Shown: positions 23,221-34,534 of the stretch, in pieces
How positions within the stretch are numbered: position 1 is the first letter of the stretch
Layout: every line of letters begins with the position of its first letter
Source: Streptomyces klenkii
GTDB taxonomy: Bacteria; Actinomycetota; Actinomycetes; Streptomycetales; Streptomycetaceae
Direction of reading: 5' to 3'
Length of the DNA stretch: 64,000 nt
Assembly (NCBI RefSeq): GCF_003626645.1
Contig: NZ_RBAM01000008.1
Span: forward strand, 186,001-250,000
Notes under the pieces: generated by a model
Told to the model about the DNA's origin: nothing
Seen by the model: only the letters and a program-made list of their open reading frames with translations
The model's database searches: none
Made by a program: the position numbers and the translations under genes

Positions 23221-24330
23221 TCAGCGGCGCCGTAGCAGGCGGCGTAGGCCTACTGCCAGGCCTGCCACCACCGCTAGGGCGCCTGCGCCTACGAGGAGGT
23301 TGCGGTTGTCGGCGCCGCTGTTGCTGCCGGACCGGCGGTCCGTGGCGCCGTCGCCGTTCTTCGCGTCGTCCGGGCGCTTGGGTGCCGAGTCCGGCAGCAG
23401 GTCGCCGTCCAGGGCGACCGGCTGCACCGTGCTGCCCTTGCCCTCCGAGCCGTACATGAGGGTGCGGCCGTCCGCGGTGAAGGTGACCGACTCGCCCTGG
23501 CGCTGGAGCGGTACGTCCGGGCGGCCGATCTCCCGGGGGCGGCCGTCCTGCCAGCGGTACTCGCGGGCGTCGAAGTAGCCGCGGACGACGAGCCGGGTGC
23601 CGTCGGGGGAGAACGCGCCGTCCGTGGCCCACAGGTCGATGTCGGCGGTCCGCCGGAAGACGTTGACGCCGGACGCGGAGAGCCGCTCCGGCGCCTCGTA
23701 CAGGGCGCCCTTGCCGGAGCGCTTCTTGCTGACGATGTACACGCGCCCGGTCTTCGGATGCACCATCAGCGACTCGGCGTCGCGCGGGCCGTCGTCGTAG
23801 CGGACGGTGTAGCGGGTGGGGGTGAGGGTGGCGTCCTTGAGGGTCTTCGGCTCGGGGAAGCGGTAGATCCACACCTCCGGCCAGCGGCCGCCGAAGTTGT
23901 CGCCGATGTCGCCGAGGTAGATGTCGCCGTCCGGGCCGATGGAGATGGCCTCGACGTCGCGCGGCTCGATGCCGGCGAGGGTGACGGTGGCGACCGTACG
24001 GCCGGTGCGGCCGTCGACGGCGTAGACGTACGCGCCGTCGCCGCTGTCGTTGTGCGTCCAGTACACGCCGGGATGGGTGCGGCTGGCCGCCAGGCCGCTG
24101 GACTCCTTGATCCGGGGGTCCTCGATGGTGAAGGCCTGGGCGGAAGCGCCGGACGAGGCGGAGGAGGCGGAAGGGGAGGCGCCGGCGGCCGGCCGCGCGG
24201 CGGCGCCGTCGTCGGCCAGGGCCGGGCCGGCGGGCAGCAGCACGGCCGGGGTGACCAGCGCGGACAGCACGGTCAGCGCGGTGGCTGCGAGGGCGGCGCG
24301 TGCGGCGGCGGGGTACGGGCGTGGGCGCAT
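23221..24330 (-). CDS. Exported membrane-anchored beta-propeller-like protein
   Basis: 369 residues. N-terminal signal peptide (RAALAATALTVLSALVTPAVLL, Ala-rich cleavage region near residue 40). The body has repeated SGLAASRTHPGVYWTHND, VEAISIGPDGDIYLGDIGDN, ESLMVHPKTGRVYIVSKK, DGAFSPDGTRLVVRG and ESVTFTADGRTLMYGSEG blades, as in esterase-like or phytase-like propellers. A C-terminal helix (LLVGAGALAVVAGLAVG) followed by RRLLRRR anchors it in the membrane with the propeller outside. Function unknown. A Ser/Ala linker follows the signal. No clear operon partner. Confidence 0.8.
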   Translation of the reverse strand: MRPRPYPAAARAALAATALTVLSALVTPAVLLPAGPALADDGAAARPAAGASPSASSASSGASAQAFTIEDPRIKESSGLAASRTHPGVYWTHNDSGDGAYVYAVDGRTGRTVATVTLAGIEPRDVEAISIGPDGDIYLGDIGDNFGGRWPEVWIYRFPEPKTLKDATLTPTRYTVRYDDGPRDAESLMVHPKTGRVYIVSKKRSGKGALYEAPERLSASGVNVFRRTADIDLWATDGAFSPDGTRLVVRGYFDAREYRWQDGRPREIGRPDVPLQRQGESVTFTADGRTLMYGSEGKGSTVQPVALDGDLLPDSAPKRPDDAKNGDGATDRRSGSNSGADNRNLLVGAGALAVVAGLAVGLRRLLRRR

Positions 24331-24602
24331 GGAGCCAAGCCTGCCATCCGGGCGGGGCCCTCAGGAGTGAGCATCGCCGCACCACGTCACCCGCCCGGAA
24401 CTCGACACTCCCCCTTTCCCGCGCGCCTCCCCCATCTGCACCGCGACCCGGACGAGCCGGCGAATGCGCTGGATATTCGCCATTCCCACGGCCGAAAACT
24501 GCCCAGAGAAAAGAACGCATTGGCGAATTCCCGCACTACCGTACGCGGCCGGCCCGTATAGGTTTCCGACCGAACGGCAACCAGTTCCAGGGAGGGAAAG
24601 CA

Positions 24603-24917
24603 ATGACGCGCATCAAGCGCCGCTTGGCCTATGCCGCCGTGGGTTCGATCATGGCGGCCGGCACCAGCCTGGTGGGGGCCACGGCCGCCTCGGCCGCACC
24701 GGCACCGCACGTCTCGTCCTGCGACAGCTACCGGAACAACGGAACGGTGTGGACGGCCAACTGCCGCGTCGACTACGGCGCGTCCCAGTCATGGACGCGC
24801 TGTTCCGACGGCACGGTGCTGTACGGCGCCTGGGTGGGCCAGGGCTACTGGATCTTCAGAGGCGACTGCTCCGGCCACGGCCGGGTCTCCAGCTACGGCC
24901 ACACGGACAGCCCCTGA
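24603..24917 (+). CDS. Small secreted cysteine-containing protein
   Basis: 104 residues. Sec signal peptide with RRLAYAAVGSIMAAGTSLVGATAASA and an AXA site, leaving a mature protein of about 72 residues with four cysteines (SSCDSY, NCRV, RCSDG, GDCSG) and many Tyr/Trp/Gly residues. GGGAGGG gives a strong RBS. I do not recognise the family; the four-Cys pattern suggests two disulfides in a small extracellular beta protein. It stands alone with its own terminator. Could be a lysozyme-inhibitor-like or bacteriocin-like protein, but nothing here proves that. Confidence 0.75.
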   Translation: MTRIKRRLAYAAVGSIMAAGTSLVGATAASAAPAPHVSSCDSYRNNGTVWTANCRVDYGASQSWTRCSDGTVLYGAWVGQGYWIFRGDCSGHGRVSSYGHTDSP

Positions 24918-24972
24918 CGGGCAGCGCCGGCCGGTCCGCGGCCGAAACCGGAATGAGGCATTGAGGTGATGA

Positions 24973-25004
24973 CGCCGCCCCGCCGGAATGCCGGCGGGAC
25001 GGCG
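24973..25004 (+). terminator. Terminator after the small secreted protein gene
   Basis: CCCGCCGG-AATG-CCGGCGGG core (24979-24998) with an outer CGCCG/CGGCG stem, followed shortly by CTTTT. Confidence 0.7.
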
Positions 25005-25202
25005 CCGCCGCTTTTATGAACCCGTCCTTCCGGTACGCATTTCCGTATTTTCGAATTCCGCGACCTGACCTCGGCCGGGCCCGGCGAAATGCTTCGTTCA
25101 CGCTCCGAGGGGAAGACGGAACGAGGAATGCGCGGCGCCGCGCCCGCCCCGTACGCCACCCTCGTGCGCCGTACCCGCCCCGCCATCCGCGATGATGTGC
25201 AC

Positions 25203-25889
25203 ATGCGGATCATGTTCGTCGGCGACTCGATGACCATCGGTAGCGCCGGTGACCTCACATGGCGCTACCGCATGTGGCAGCACCTCAACGCGACGTACGG
25301 CGGCCCGTACAAGATCGTCGGCCCGCGCAGCGAGCTGTACGACCCGGCCGCCGACGCGCCCGTCTCGTACGCCTACGGCGCACCCGAGTTCCCCGAGCGC
25401 GCCCGCGCGCACCTCGCCGGCTGGGGCGAGGGCTGGCAGCACATGGCCCCGCTCATCGGGGACGCGGTCCGGGCCGGCCGCGCCGACACCCTGCTCGTCT
25501 CGCTCGGCCTCATCGACCTGGGCTTCTACACCAACGCCGAGCAGACGGCCGGGAACGTACGCCGCTTCGTCGCCGAGGCGCGCGACGCCAACCCGCGCGT
25601 ACGGGCCGTGCTGCTGCCCGTCATCCGGAACGTCCGCGCCGCCAACGACCCGCCGTTCGCCGCCGAGTGCGAGCGCTTCAACGAACTCCTCGGCAAGACC
25701 GTCGCCGACCTCTCCACCCCCGGCTCGCCGCTGCTCCTCGCCTCCAGCCCCGAGGGCTGGGACATCGACCGCGACACGTACGACGGGACGCACCCCAACG
25801 CGGCCGGCGAACACCGCCTCGCCGGTGCCTTCGCGGATGCGATGCATCAGGCGTGGGACGTGGGCGGGGCGTACGGGGCGGGGGCGTAG
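25203..25889 (+). CDS. SGNH/GDSL-type hydrolase-like protein
   Basis: 228 residues starting MRIMFVGDSMTIGS. Block I GDS with the catalytic serine and block V DGTHPNAAGEHRLA with Asp and His are intact. Block III, normally GxND, reads LGLIDLG, so the oxyanion Asn is Ile. The start at 25203 puts the GDS motif close to the N-terminus without a signal peptide, which suits a cytoplasmic enzyme; longer frames up to 25089 lack support. Substrate unknown. Convergent with the aldo/keto reductase. Confidence 0.82.
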   Translation: MRIMFVGDSMTIGSAGDLTWRYRMWQHLNATYGGPYKIVGPRSELYDPAADAPVSYAYGAPEFPERARAHLAGWGEGWQHMAPLIGDAVRAGRADTLLVSLGLIDLGFYTNAEQTAGNVRRFVAEARDANPRVRAVLLPVIRNVRAANDPPFAAECERFNELLGKTVADLSTPGSPLLLASSPEGWDIDRDTYDGTHPNAAGEHRLAGAFADAMHQAWDVGGAYGAGA

Positions 25890-25982
25890 GCGCTCGCCGC
25901 TGGGGCGCGATGCGCCTCTACCCGTACGGGCAGAGGCGCTCGTGACGTGCCGCGCTCAAGGCCTCTCGCCACGCGCTGAGGG

Positions 25983-26046
25983 CCTCACCGCCTCACTGCC
26001 TCACCGCCTCACCGCCTCACCGCCTCACCGCCTCACCGCCTCACCA
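25983..26046. repeat. Eight 8-bp units CCTCACCG over the aldo/keto reductase stop
   Basis: CCTCACCG is repeated eight times (unit 2 CCTCACTG, last CCTCACCA). The last unit contains the stop codon of the aldo/keto reductase gene (26041-26043), and most units repeat the TGAGG of the stop on that strand. Confidence 0.9.
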
Positions 26047-27036
26047 GGCGAACGCCTCCGGTGACGGCCCCGGGCCCGGGAAGATCTCGTCGAGCTGGGC
26101 GAGCAGCTCGGCGGAGAGCTCCAGCTCCACGGCGCGCAGGGCCGAGGCGAGCTGCTCGTTCGTGCGCGGGCCGACGATCGGGCCGGTCACTCCGGGCCGG
26201 GTGAGCAGCCAGGCGAGGGCCACTTCGCCCGGTTGCAGACCGTGCTTGTCGAGCAGGTCCTCGTAGGCCTGCACCTGTTCGCGGACCTTGGTGTTCGCGA
26301 GGGCGTCCGCCGACCGGCCGGACGCCGCGCGGGCGCTGCCGCCCTCCTTCGCCTTGCGGATGACGCCGCCGAGCAGCCCGCCGTGCAGCGGCGACCAGGG
26401 GATGACGCCGAGGCCGTAGCCCTCGGCGGCCGGGATGACCTCCATCTCGGCGCGCCGCTCGGCCAGGTTGTACAGGCACTGCTCGCTGACGAGCCCGAGC
26501 GAACCGCGCCGCCGGGCGGCCTCGTTGGCCTGGGCGATGTGCCAGCCGGCGTGGTTGGACGAGCCCGCGTAGACGATCTTGCCCTGCTGGACGAGGACGT
26601 CGATCGCCTGCCAGATCTCGTCCCACGGCGTCGCCCGGTCCACGTGGTGGAACTGGTAGAGGTCGATGTGGTCGGTCCGCAGCCGCTTGAGGCTCGCGTC
26701 GACGGCGCGCCGGATGTTCACGGCGGACAGGCGGTCGTGGTTCGGCCAGTCCGCGCCGTCCGGGCCCATGTTGCCGAAGACCTTGGTGGCGATGACGACC
26801 TTCTCGCGGCGGCCGCCGCCCTTGGCGAACCAGGTCCCGATGATCTCCTCGGTCCGGCCCTTGTCGTCACCCCAGCCGTAGACGTTGGCGGTGTCGAAGA
26901 AGTTGACGCCCGCGTCGAGCGCGGCGTCCATGATGGCGTGGCTGCCGGCTTCGTCGGTCTGCGGACCGAAGTTCATGGTGCCGAGGACTAGCCGGCTGAC
27001 CTTGAGGCCTGTACGTCCGAGCTGCGTGTACTCCAT
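26041..27036 (-). CDS. Aldo/keto reductase
   Basis: 331 residues, (beta/alpha)8 NADPH oxidoreductase of the AKR/YajO-like group. Catalytic tetrad visible: Asp in FFDTANVYGWGDDKG, Tyr in NVYGWG, Lys in VVIATKVFGNMG, His in LYQFHHVDRATPWDE. Cofactor end: GPIVGPRTNEQLASALRA. Cytoplasmic; reduces aldehydes or ketones of unknown identity. Monocistronic. Its stop codon is embedded in the 8-bp tandem array shared with the convergent SGNH gene. Confidence 0.93.
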   Translation of the reverse strand: MEYTQLGRTGLKVSRLVLGTMNFGPQTDEAGSHAIMDAALDAGVNFFDTANVYGWGDDKGRTEEIIGTWFAKGGGRREKVVIATKVFGNMGPDGADWPNHDRLSAVNIRRAVDASLKRLRTDHIDLYQFHHVDRATPWDEIWQAIDVLVQQGKIVYAGSSNHAGWHIAQANEAARRRGSLGLVSEQCLYNLAERRAEMEVIPAAEGYGLGVIPWSPLHGGLLGGVIRKAKEGGSARAASGRSADALANTKVREQVQAYEDLLDKHGLQPGEVALAWLLTRPGVTGPIVGPRTNEQLASALRAVELELSAELLAQLDEIFPGPGPSPEAFAW

Positions 27037-27126
27037 GACGCCCTAGCCAACGCCTTCGAGCGCACTCAAGGCAAGGGTGACCCGGCCGACGGCGCTGCCG
27101 GCGTTGCCGGCGTTGCTTCGCCCGTT

Positions 27127-27213
27127 CTACTTCACCGCTGCCACCACGGCGACGACGACGAGGATCGCGGCGAGCGCGGCGGTCATGATGCGGTTTCTGG
27201 TCTTCGGGTCCAC
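27127..27213 (-). CDS. Small single-pass membrane protein (28 aa)
   Basis: GTG start, sequence begins MDPKTRNRIMTAALAA and continues as one hydrophobic helix (ILVVVAVVAAV) ending in Lys. Codon bias is typical for coding DNA. Upstream on the same strand TACGCT lies six bases before the GTG, the same leaderless arrangement as serC. Very short MDPKTRNRIM-type membrane proteins are common in Streptomyces; their role is unknown. Confidence 0.7.
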   Translation of the reverse strand: MDPKTRNRIMTAALAAILVVVAVVAAVK

Positions 27214-27283
27214 GCATCGAGCGTAACCGGAGGGGTGGGGGTGCTCCGTCCTCGGGCCGGTCCGGTCCGGTCGGTGCAACGGG

Positions 27284-27847
27284 TCAGCCGCCCAGCTCCC
27301 ACGCCGCCACCGTCTCGTAGCGCGGGCGCTCGCCGGGGACGCCGCCGCCCGGGAGGCGGCTGCGCATGAGTTCCAGGCGCTGCACGGTCCAGGGCGTGCC
27401 GCTGAAGCCGGCGAGGCTCTCGGCGTACGGGTGGAGGTGTACGGGGCCCGTGGCGCGGGCGAGGGTGAGGTGCGCGCGGAAGTCGTGCGTGGTGTCGACG
27501 GCCACGCCCGCGCGGCGCGCTCCGGCGGCGGCGGAGCGGGCGAGGTCGCGCAGGATCGTCCGCTCGCCGTCCGCGCCGACCCACAGGATCCGGTCCCCGA
27601 ACCGCCCGCCCCCGGCGAACCGCAGTTCGTGCGGCGGGTGCCGGTGGGCGGCGCGGCCGAGGCGCTCGGTGAGCTCCGGGAGCAGGGCGGGGTCGACCTC
27701 GCCGAGGAAGGCCAGCGTGAAGTGCCAGCCGGCCGGCTCGGTCCAGCGCAGCCGGTCCGAGCCCGGCAGCGAGTGCAGGGGCGCCGTGGCCCCGGCCAGC
27801 TCGGCGACGGGCGCCTCCGGCGGCACGACAGCGGCGAAGAGTCGCAT
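27284..27847 (-). CDS. thpR: RNA 2',3'-cyclic phosphodiesterase (2'-5' RNA ligase family)
   Basis: 187 residues of the 2H phosphoesterase fold: starts MRLFAAVVPPEAPVAEL, with the two HxT motifs HFTLAFLGEV and HLTLARATG at the expected spacing. Hydrolyses RNA 2',3'-cyclic phosphates in the cytoplasm. The start at 27847 matches the conserved family N-terminus; the frame continues upstream only through a repeat region. Monocistronic, downstream of the large imperfect palindrome. Confidence 0.9.
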   Translation of the reverse strand: MRLFAAVVPPEAPVAELAGATAPLHSLPGSDRLRWTEPAGWHFTLAFLGEVDPALLPELTERLGRAAHRHPPHELRFAGGGRFGDRILWVGADGERTILRDLARSAAAGARRAGVAVDTTHDFRAHLTLARATGPVHLHPYAESLAGFSGTPWTVQRLELMRSRLPGGGVPGERPRYETVAAWELGG

Positions 27848-27948
27848 AGCCCCAGTCTCCCCTTTGGCGATGGCTTTACGACGCCTTGGCGAGGCGGGCG
27901 CCGGGGGCGGCCTGGCGGCCGGCGGTGCGGGGCCGAGGCTCAGGTGCC

Positions 27949-28141
27949 CTCGGCACCGCCGAGCCGGCGCGTCGTGGCTTGTCGCCGCTGCGGCGGGATC
28001 TTCTTGCCCACGGCAAGACCGCGCCGAGAGGCCGCGCCTCTCCACACAGCCCTGCCGCGGGGGCAAAGAAGGCGCCGCTGCGGCAAAAGAACCCCGCCGC
28101 GACGGCGGCAAGCCGTGACGGCGCAGCCCGGCGGTGCCGAG
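27949..28141. repeat. Large imperfect inverted repeat (about 60-bp arms)
   Basis: Arm 27949-28009 (begins CTCGGCACCGCCG) matches the reverse complement of 28083-28141 at about three quarters of positions, many mismatches being G-U compatible. The about 70-bp middle contains GAGAGG-ccgcg-CCTCTC (28026-28042). The whole gene-free stretch 27848-28260 between thpR and the MFS gene is occupied by this structure and GC-rich flanks; no gene was seen in it. Confidence 0.7.
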
Positions 28142-28260
28142 GCCGCCCGCGGCGCGGAAGAGCGCCCCTCCGGCAGCCCCGGCCCGGCAGCCCCCGGGCC
28201 CGGGCAGGCACGCCGGGGGCGCCCGGAAAACACGCCCCCCGCCGGACGGCGGATGCGCGG

Positions 28261-29676
28261 TTACGCCACAGCCGCCAAACCCTCTGCGGGCTGCGTCTCC
28301 GGCCGCTCGCGCGGTACGAACGCCACATGCGTGCGGCCGCGCCGTAGGTCGATCTTCAGGCGGAGGCCGCCGACCCGGGCCAGGACCAGGCCCACGCCGA
28401 CCGCCGCGAGCGTGGCGACCGCGCCGCCGGCGAGGAAGCCGACGCGCGCCCCGTAGGCGTCGGTGACCCAGCCGACCAGCGGGGCGCCGACCGGCGTGCC
28501 GCCGACGAACACCATCATGAACAGGCTCATGACGCGCCCCCTCATCGCGGGATCCGTGGCGAGCTGGATGCTGGTGTTGGCCGTCACGTTGATGGTGAGG
28601 CCGAACATCCCGATCGGCACGAGCAGCGCCGCGAACACCCAGTACGAGGGCGCGAGCGCCGCCGTGATCTCCAGGAGGCCGAAGAGCAGGGCCGCGCCGA
28701 CGAGAAGCCGCAGCCGCGAGCTGCCCCGGCGCGCGGCGAGCAGGGCCCCCACCAGGGAGCCGCCGGCCATCAGCGTGTTGAGCAGGCCGTACGTGCCGGC
28801 GCCGGCGTGGAAGACGTCGTTGACGAAGGCCGTGAGCCAGATGGGGAAGTTGAAGCCGAAGGTGCCGATGAAGCCGACGAGGACGATCGGCCAGACGAGG
28901 TCGGGCCGCCCGGCCACGTAGCGCAGGCCCTCGCGCAACTGGCCCTTGCCGCGCGGCGCGCGGTCGACCTTGTGGAGCTCGGCGGTGCGCATCAGCAGCA
29001 GCCCGGCGATGGGCGCGACGAAGGACAGGCCGTTGAGGAGGAACGCCCAGCCGCTGCCCACGGCGGTGATCAGCACACCGGCGACGGCGGGCCCGATCAG
29101 GCGCGCGGACTGGAAGTTGGCGGAGTTGAGGCTGACGGCGTTGCGCAGGTCGGCGGGGCCGACCATCTCGACGACGAAGGCCTGGCGGGCGGGGTTGTCG
29201 ACCACGGTGACGAGGCCGAGGACGAACGCGGTGAGGTAGACGTGCCAGACCTGTACGTGGCCGGAGAGGGTGAGAACGGCGAGCGCGAGGCCGGTGAGCC
29301 CCATCGCGGCCTGGGTGAGGACGAGCAGCCGGCGCTTGGGGCAGCGGTCGGCGATCACGCCGCCGTAGAGCCCGAACAGCAGCATGGGCAGGAACTGCAG
29401 GGCCGTGGTGATGCCGACGGCGGCGGAGGAGCCGGTGAGGCTGAGGACCAGCCAGTCCTGGGCGATGCGCTGCATCCAGGTGCCGGTGTTGGAGACGACC
29501 TGGCCGGTGGCGAAGAGGCGGTAGTTGCGGATTCTGAGGGAACTGAAGGTGCCGCCCTTGGACCCGGGCTCCGGACTCGTGGCCGGTGCGGGCTTGTGGT
29601 GCAGGGCGGCGCTGCGTACGGCGTCGTCGTGGCTGTTCGGTGCGGGTGCGGAGTCTGCTCCGGGTCCCGTACTCAA
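28261..29676 (-). CDS. MFS exporter (MFS_3 group)
   Basis: 471 residues, about 12 membrane helices after a 45-residue soluble N-terminus. LRIRNYRLFATGQVVSNTGTWMQRIAQDWLVL is the MFS_3 (EntS-like) N-terminal signature, and YGGVIADRCPKRRLL the loop 2-3 motif. Expected proton-driven export of a drug or siderophore-like compound. TTG start at 29676 with GGAGGAGG upstream. It lies 28 bp after marR on the same strand, so the MarR protein very likely controls it. Confidence 0.9.
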   Translation of the reverse strand: MSTGPGADSAPAPNSHDDAVRSAALHHKPAPATSPEPGSKGGTFSSLRIRNYRLFATGQVVSNTGTWMQRIAQDWLVLSLTGSSAAVGITTALQFLPMLLFGLYGGVIADRCPKRRLLVLTQAAMGLTGLALAVLTLSGHVQVWHVYLTAFVLGLVTVVDNPARQAFVVEMVGPADLRNAVSLNSANFQSARLIGPAVAGVLITAVGSGWAFLLNGLSFVAPIAGLLLMRTAELHKVDRAPRGKGQLREGLRYVAGRPDLVWPIVLVGFIGTFGFNFPIWLTAFVNDVFHAGAGTYGLLNTLMAGGSLVGALLAARRGSSRLRLLVGAALLFGLLEITAALAPSYWVFAALLVPIGMFGLTINVTANTSIQLATDPAMRGRVMSLFMMVFVGGTPVGAPLVGWVTDAYGARVGFLAGGAVATLAAVGVGLVLARVGGLRLKIDLRRGRTHVAFVPRERPETQPAEGLAAVA

Positions 29677-29704
29677 AGTGGGTTCGCCTCCTCCTGGCGC
29701 GTCT

Positions 29705-30142
29705 TTACAGGTGCGCGAGTTTCTCGAGGACGGGTGCGGCGGCGCGCAGCGTCGCCCACTCCTCCTCGTCGAGCCGCCCCACGAGCTCGGTGAGCCAGAC
29801 GTTCCGCTTGCGGCGGCTCTCTTCGAGCATGGCCTCGGCCCGCTCGGTCTGGGTGACCACCTTCTGGCGGCGGTCCTCGGGGTGCGGCTCCAGCCGGACC
29901 AGGCCCTTGGCTTCGAGCAGGGCGACGATGCGGGTCATCGACGGGGGCTGCACGTGCTCCTTGCGGGCGAGCTCACCGGGGGTGGCGCGGCCACAGCCGG
30001 CGAGCGTGCCCAGCACCGACATTTCCGTGGGGCTGAGCGATTCGTCGACCCGCTGGTGCTTGAGCCGACGCGACAGGCGCATGACACCGGAACGCAGGGA
30101 GTTCACTGCGGCGGTATCAACTTGGGGGTCCCGGTCCGACAT
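29705..30142 (-). CDS. MarR-family regulator
   Basis: 145 residues with the MarR winged helix: SPTEMSVLGTLAGCGRATPGELARKEHVQPPSMTRIVALLEAKGLV, then the wing HPEDRRQKVV. First gene of a marR-MFS pair. The region just upstream (30152-30172) has an imperfect palindrome suited for autoregulation. Ligand unknown. Confidence 0.93.
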   Translation of the reverse strand: MSDRDPQVDTAAVNSLRSGVMRLSRRLKHQRVDESLSPTEMSVLGTLAGCGRATPGELARKEHVQPPSMTRIVALLEAKGLVRLEPHPEDRRQKVVTQTERAEAMLEESRRKRNVWLTELVGRLDEEEWATLRAAAPVLEKLAHL

Positions 30143-30151
30143 GTCCTTAGC

Positions 30152-30172
30152 TTAACTCATTACCCGAACTAA
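30152..30172. promoter_or_regulatory. Imperfect palindrome upstream of marR
   Basis: TTAACTC-attaccc-GAACTAA, an AT-rich spot in GC-rich DNA ten bases before the marR start; typical position for a MarR operator. The remaining 30173-30511 divergent region holds three GGCGAA repeats (30304-30322) and no gene. Confidence 0.45.
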
Positions 30173-30511
30173 ATAAAGTGGATACGCCGGGGCGCCCGGT
30201 GGCACGGAGCACACCGCCGGAAGCAGGCCGCTTCACGACCCACGCGCCCCATGCGCGGGGGCAAACCCTACGATCATCAGATCATTACGGCGAAATCATT
30301 AAGGCGAAGGCGAAGGCGAATCGGCGGGCGCCGCGGACGGCCGCGGGGCACTGCCGGCCCTTGTGCACTGATGACGGGCAAGCGTTGGCCACTGCTGACA
30401 AAAGTCATGCCAGGTCGATTATTGACGGCACTGCCGGAGACCCGGGGCGGCCGCGAGAGTAGAAGCACCACAAGCCGCACGGCTACGGGACGCCTCGGGG
30501 GGACATCGATC

Positions 30512-31261
30512 ATGAGCGACACGGCCACCGCCGCGCAGCCGGCCACCGACGCTACTGGCACCCCCGACAGCACTGGCATCACCGCCACCGCCACCGCCGC
30601 CGTCCCGCGCAAGCAGGCGATCCGGGACAGCTTCGCGCCGCTCCTCATAGACGCCGTCCTGCCGATGGCCGCGTACTACGCGCTCAGCAAGGGCTTCGGC
30701 ATGGGCACGGTCGCGGCCCTGGCCTGGAGCAGCGCGCTGCCCGCCGCGCGGACCGTCTGGGGCCTGGCCAAGGACCGGCGGGTCAACGGGCTCGCCGCGC
30801 TGATCCTCGTCGTCAACGTCGTAGGGCTGGTGCTCAGCGGCGTCAGCGGGGACGCCCGGCTGATGCTGGCCAAGGACAGCGCCGTGAGCAGCGTCGTCGG
30901 TCTGGTGGTGCTGGTGTCCGCGCTCGCCGGGCGGCGGCCGATGATGACGAACGGGCTCAAGCCGTGGGTGGTCAAGGGCGACCCCGCGCGGCTGGCCGCG
31001 TGGGACAGGCTGGCGGCCCGCGACGCCCGCTTCCGGCGCACTGAGCGGACGTTCTCCCTGGTGTGGGGCTGCGCACTGCTGGCCGAGTGCGTCGCGCGGG
31101 TCGTGGGCGCGTACACCTTGCCGGTCGACACGATGGTGTGGCTGGGGAACGTGATCCTGGGCGTGGCGATCGTCGCCGCGATGGTGATAGGCGGCGGGCT
31201 GGCCGCGGACCCGATGGAGAAGATGGTCGACGCCGAGACGGCCGCCCCCGCGGCGGGGTGA
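30512..31261 (+). CDS. VC0807-like integral membrane protein
   Basis: 249 residues. After a Thr/Ala-rich N-terminus come about six hydrophobic helices (LLIDAVLPMAAYYALSKGFG, LAALILVVNVVGLVLSG, SVVGLVVLVSALAGRRP, and two C-terminal ones). The pattern with RxxxGLA and MMTNGLKPWVVKGDP fits the VC0807 family, function unknown. RBS GGGGGG before the ATG. Divergent from marR. Confidence 0.8.
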   Translation: MSDTATAAQPATDATGTPDSTGITATATAAVPRKQAIRDSFAPLLIDAVLPMAAYYALSKGFGMGTVAALAWSSALPAARTVWGLAKDRRVNGLAALILVVNVVGLVLSGVSGDARLMLAKDSAVSSVVGLVVLVSALAGRRPMMTNGLKPWVVKGDPARLAAWDRLAARDARFRRTERTFSLVWGCALLAECVARVVGAYTLPVDTMVWLGNVILGVAIVAAMVIGGGLAADPMEKMVDAETAAPAAG

Positions 31262-31329
31262 GGACGCGGGGCGAAGCCCCGGCCTACGCTGGGAGTGCGG
31301 CCCAGCGAACGAACCCCCGGGAGGCCGTC

Positions 31330-31521
31330 ATGACCAGGAAAGTCGCCGACTGCCGCAGGTTCCCCAGCGAGACGGACTGCTCGCTGACCATCACCGGCGA
31401 GGAGGATGAGGTCATCCGCGCCGCCAGCGAGCACGCCGTTTCCGTGCACAAGCACAAGGACAGCCCCGCGCTGCGCGAGCAGATACGGGAAATGCTGGAG
31501 GACGAGCAGGCCAGCGCGTAG
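31330..31521 (+). CDS. DUF1059 small protein
   Basis: 63 residues, MTRKVADCRRFPSETDCSLTITGEEDEVIRAASEHAVSVH. The two Cys and the AxxHAxxxH pattern are typical of DUF1059, a small cytoplasmic family of unknown function, perhaps metal binding. GGGAGG RBS. Its stop codon begins an 8-bp tandem array. Confidence 0.88.
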   Translation: MTRKVADCRRFPSETDCSLTITGEEDEVIRAASEHAVSVHKHKDSPALREQIREMLEDEQASA

Positions 31522-31583
31522 ATCCGTAGACGCATAGACGCATAGACGCATAGATCCATCCGTAGAGCCGTAGCCGTAGAGCC
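31516..31583. repeat. 8-bp tandem array at the DUF1059 stop codon
   Basis: GTAGATCC, GTAGACGC, ATAGACGC (twice), ATAGATCC, then GTAGAGCC/GTAGCC units. The first unit includes the TAG stop codon and every unit carries a new TAG. Lies between convergent DUF1059 and P-type ATPase genes. Confidence 0.85.
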
Positions 31584-31606
31584 GCAACGCCCTGCGCCGG
31601 GAGGCG

Positions 31607-34087
<2,481 letters not shown>

Positions 34088-34137
34088 GAGTCCGACGGTA
34101 CGGGGACGCCGGGCGCCGTGCCTTCCGAACGGCGGGC

Positions 34138-34416
34138 CTAGCGGGTCGCGTCCGCCGTCCCGCGCGGAGCGGTCGCCGCCGCGCGGCGGATCGCCGCATC
34201 GCGCTTGCGCACGTACCAGACGCCGATCAGGCCCAGCCCGCCGCCGGCCAGGCAGGTCCACAGCCACCACAGGTGACCGTGGTCGTCGAACCAGCCGTAG
34301 AAGGGCAACTGGACGAGGAAGAGGACGAACCAGATGACCGTGCCGCCGGTGATCGTGGCGACGACGTTGCCCTCCAGGGGCTCCGGCGCTTCGTGCCTGG
34401 GTGTCCACTTCGTCAT
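34138..34416 (-). CDS. DUF2530 membrane protein
   Basis: 92 residues, two membrane helices (TGGTVIWFVLFLVQLPFYG and LWWLWTCLAGGGLGLIGVWYV), starting MTKWTPRHEAPEPLEGNVVA. Matches the actinobacterial DUF2530 pattern, function unknown. 50 bp upstream of the ATPase gene, so probably co-transcribed. Confidence 0.88.
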   Translation of the reverse strand: MTKWTPRHEAPEPLEGNVVATITGGTVIWFVLFLVQLPFYGWFDDHGHLWWLWTCLAGGGLGLIGVWYVRKRDAAIRRAAATAPRGTADATR

Positions 34417-34534
34417 GGACGCAAGCGTAGTGCGTGGGGGTCCGCGGCCCGGCGCGAGGCGGTGGTCAGCGCGGGGGCGGTGGGTGGAGCCCTTGGCACA
34501 TAAGGGTCTACGCGCGGAGATAGCAATCCCGCGC

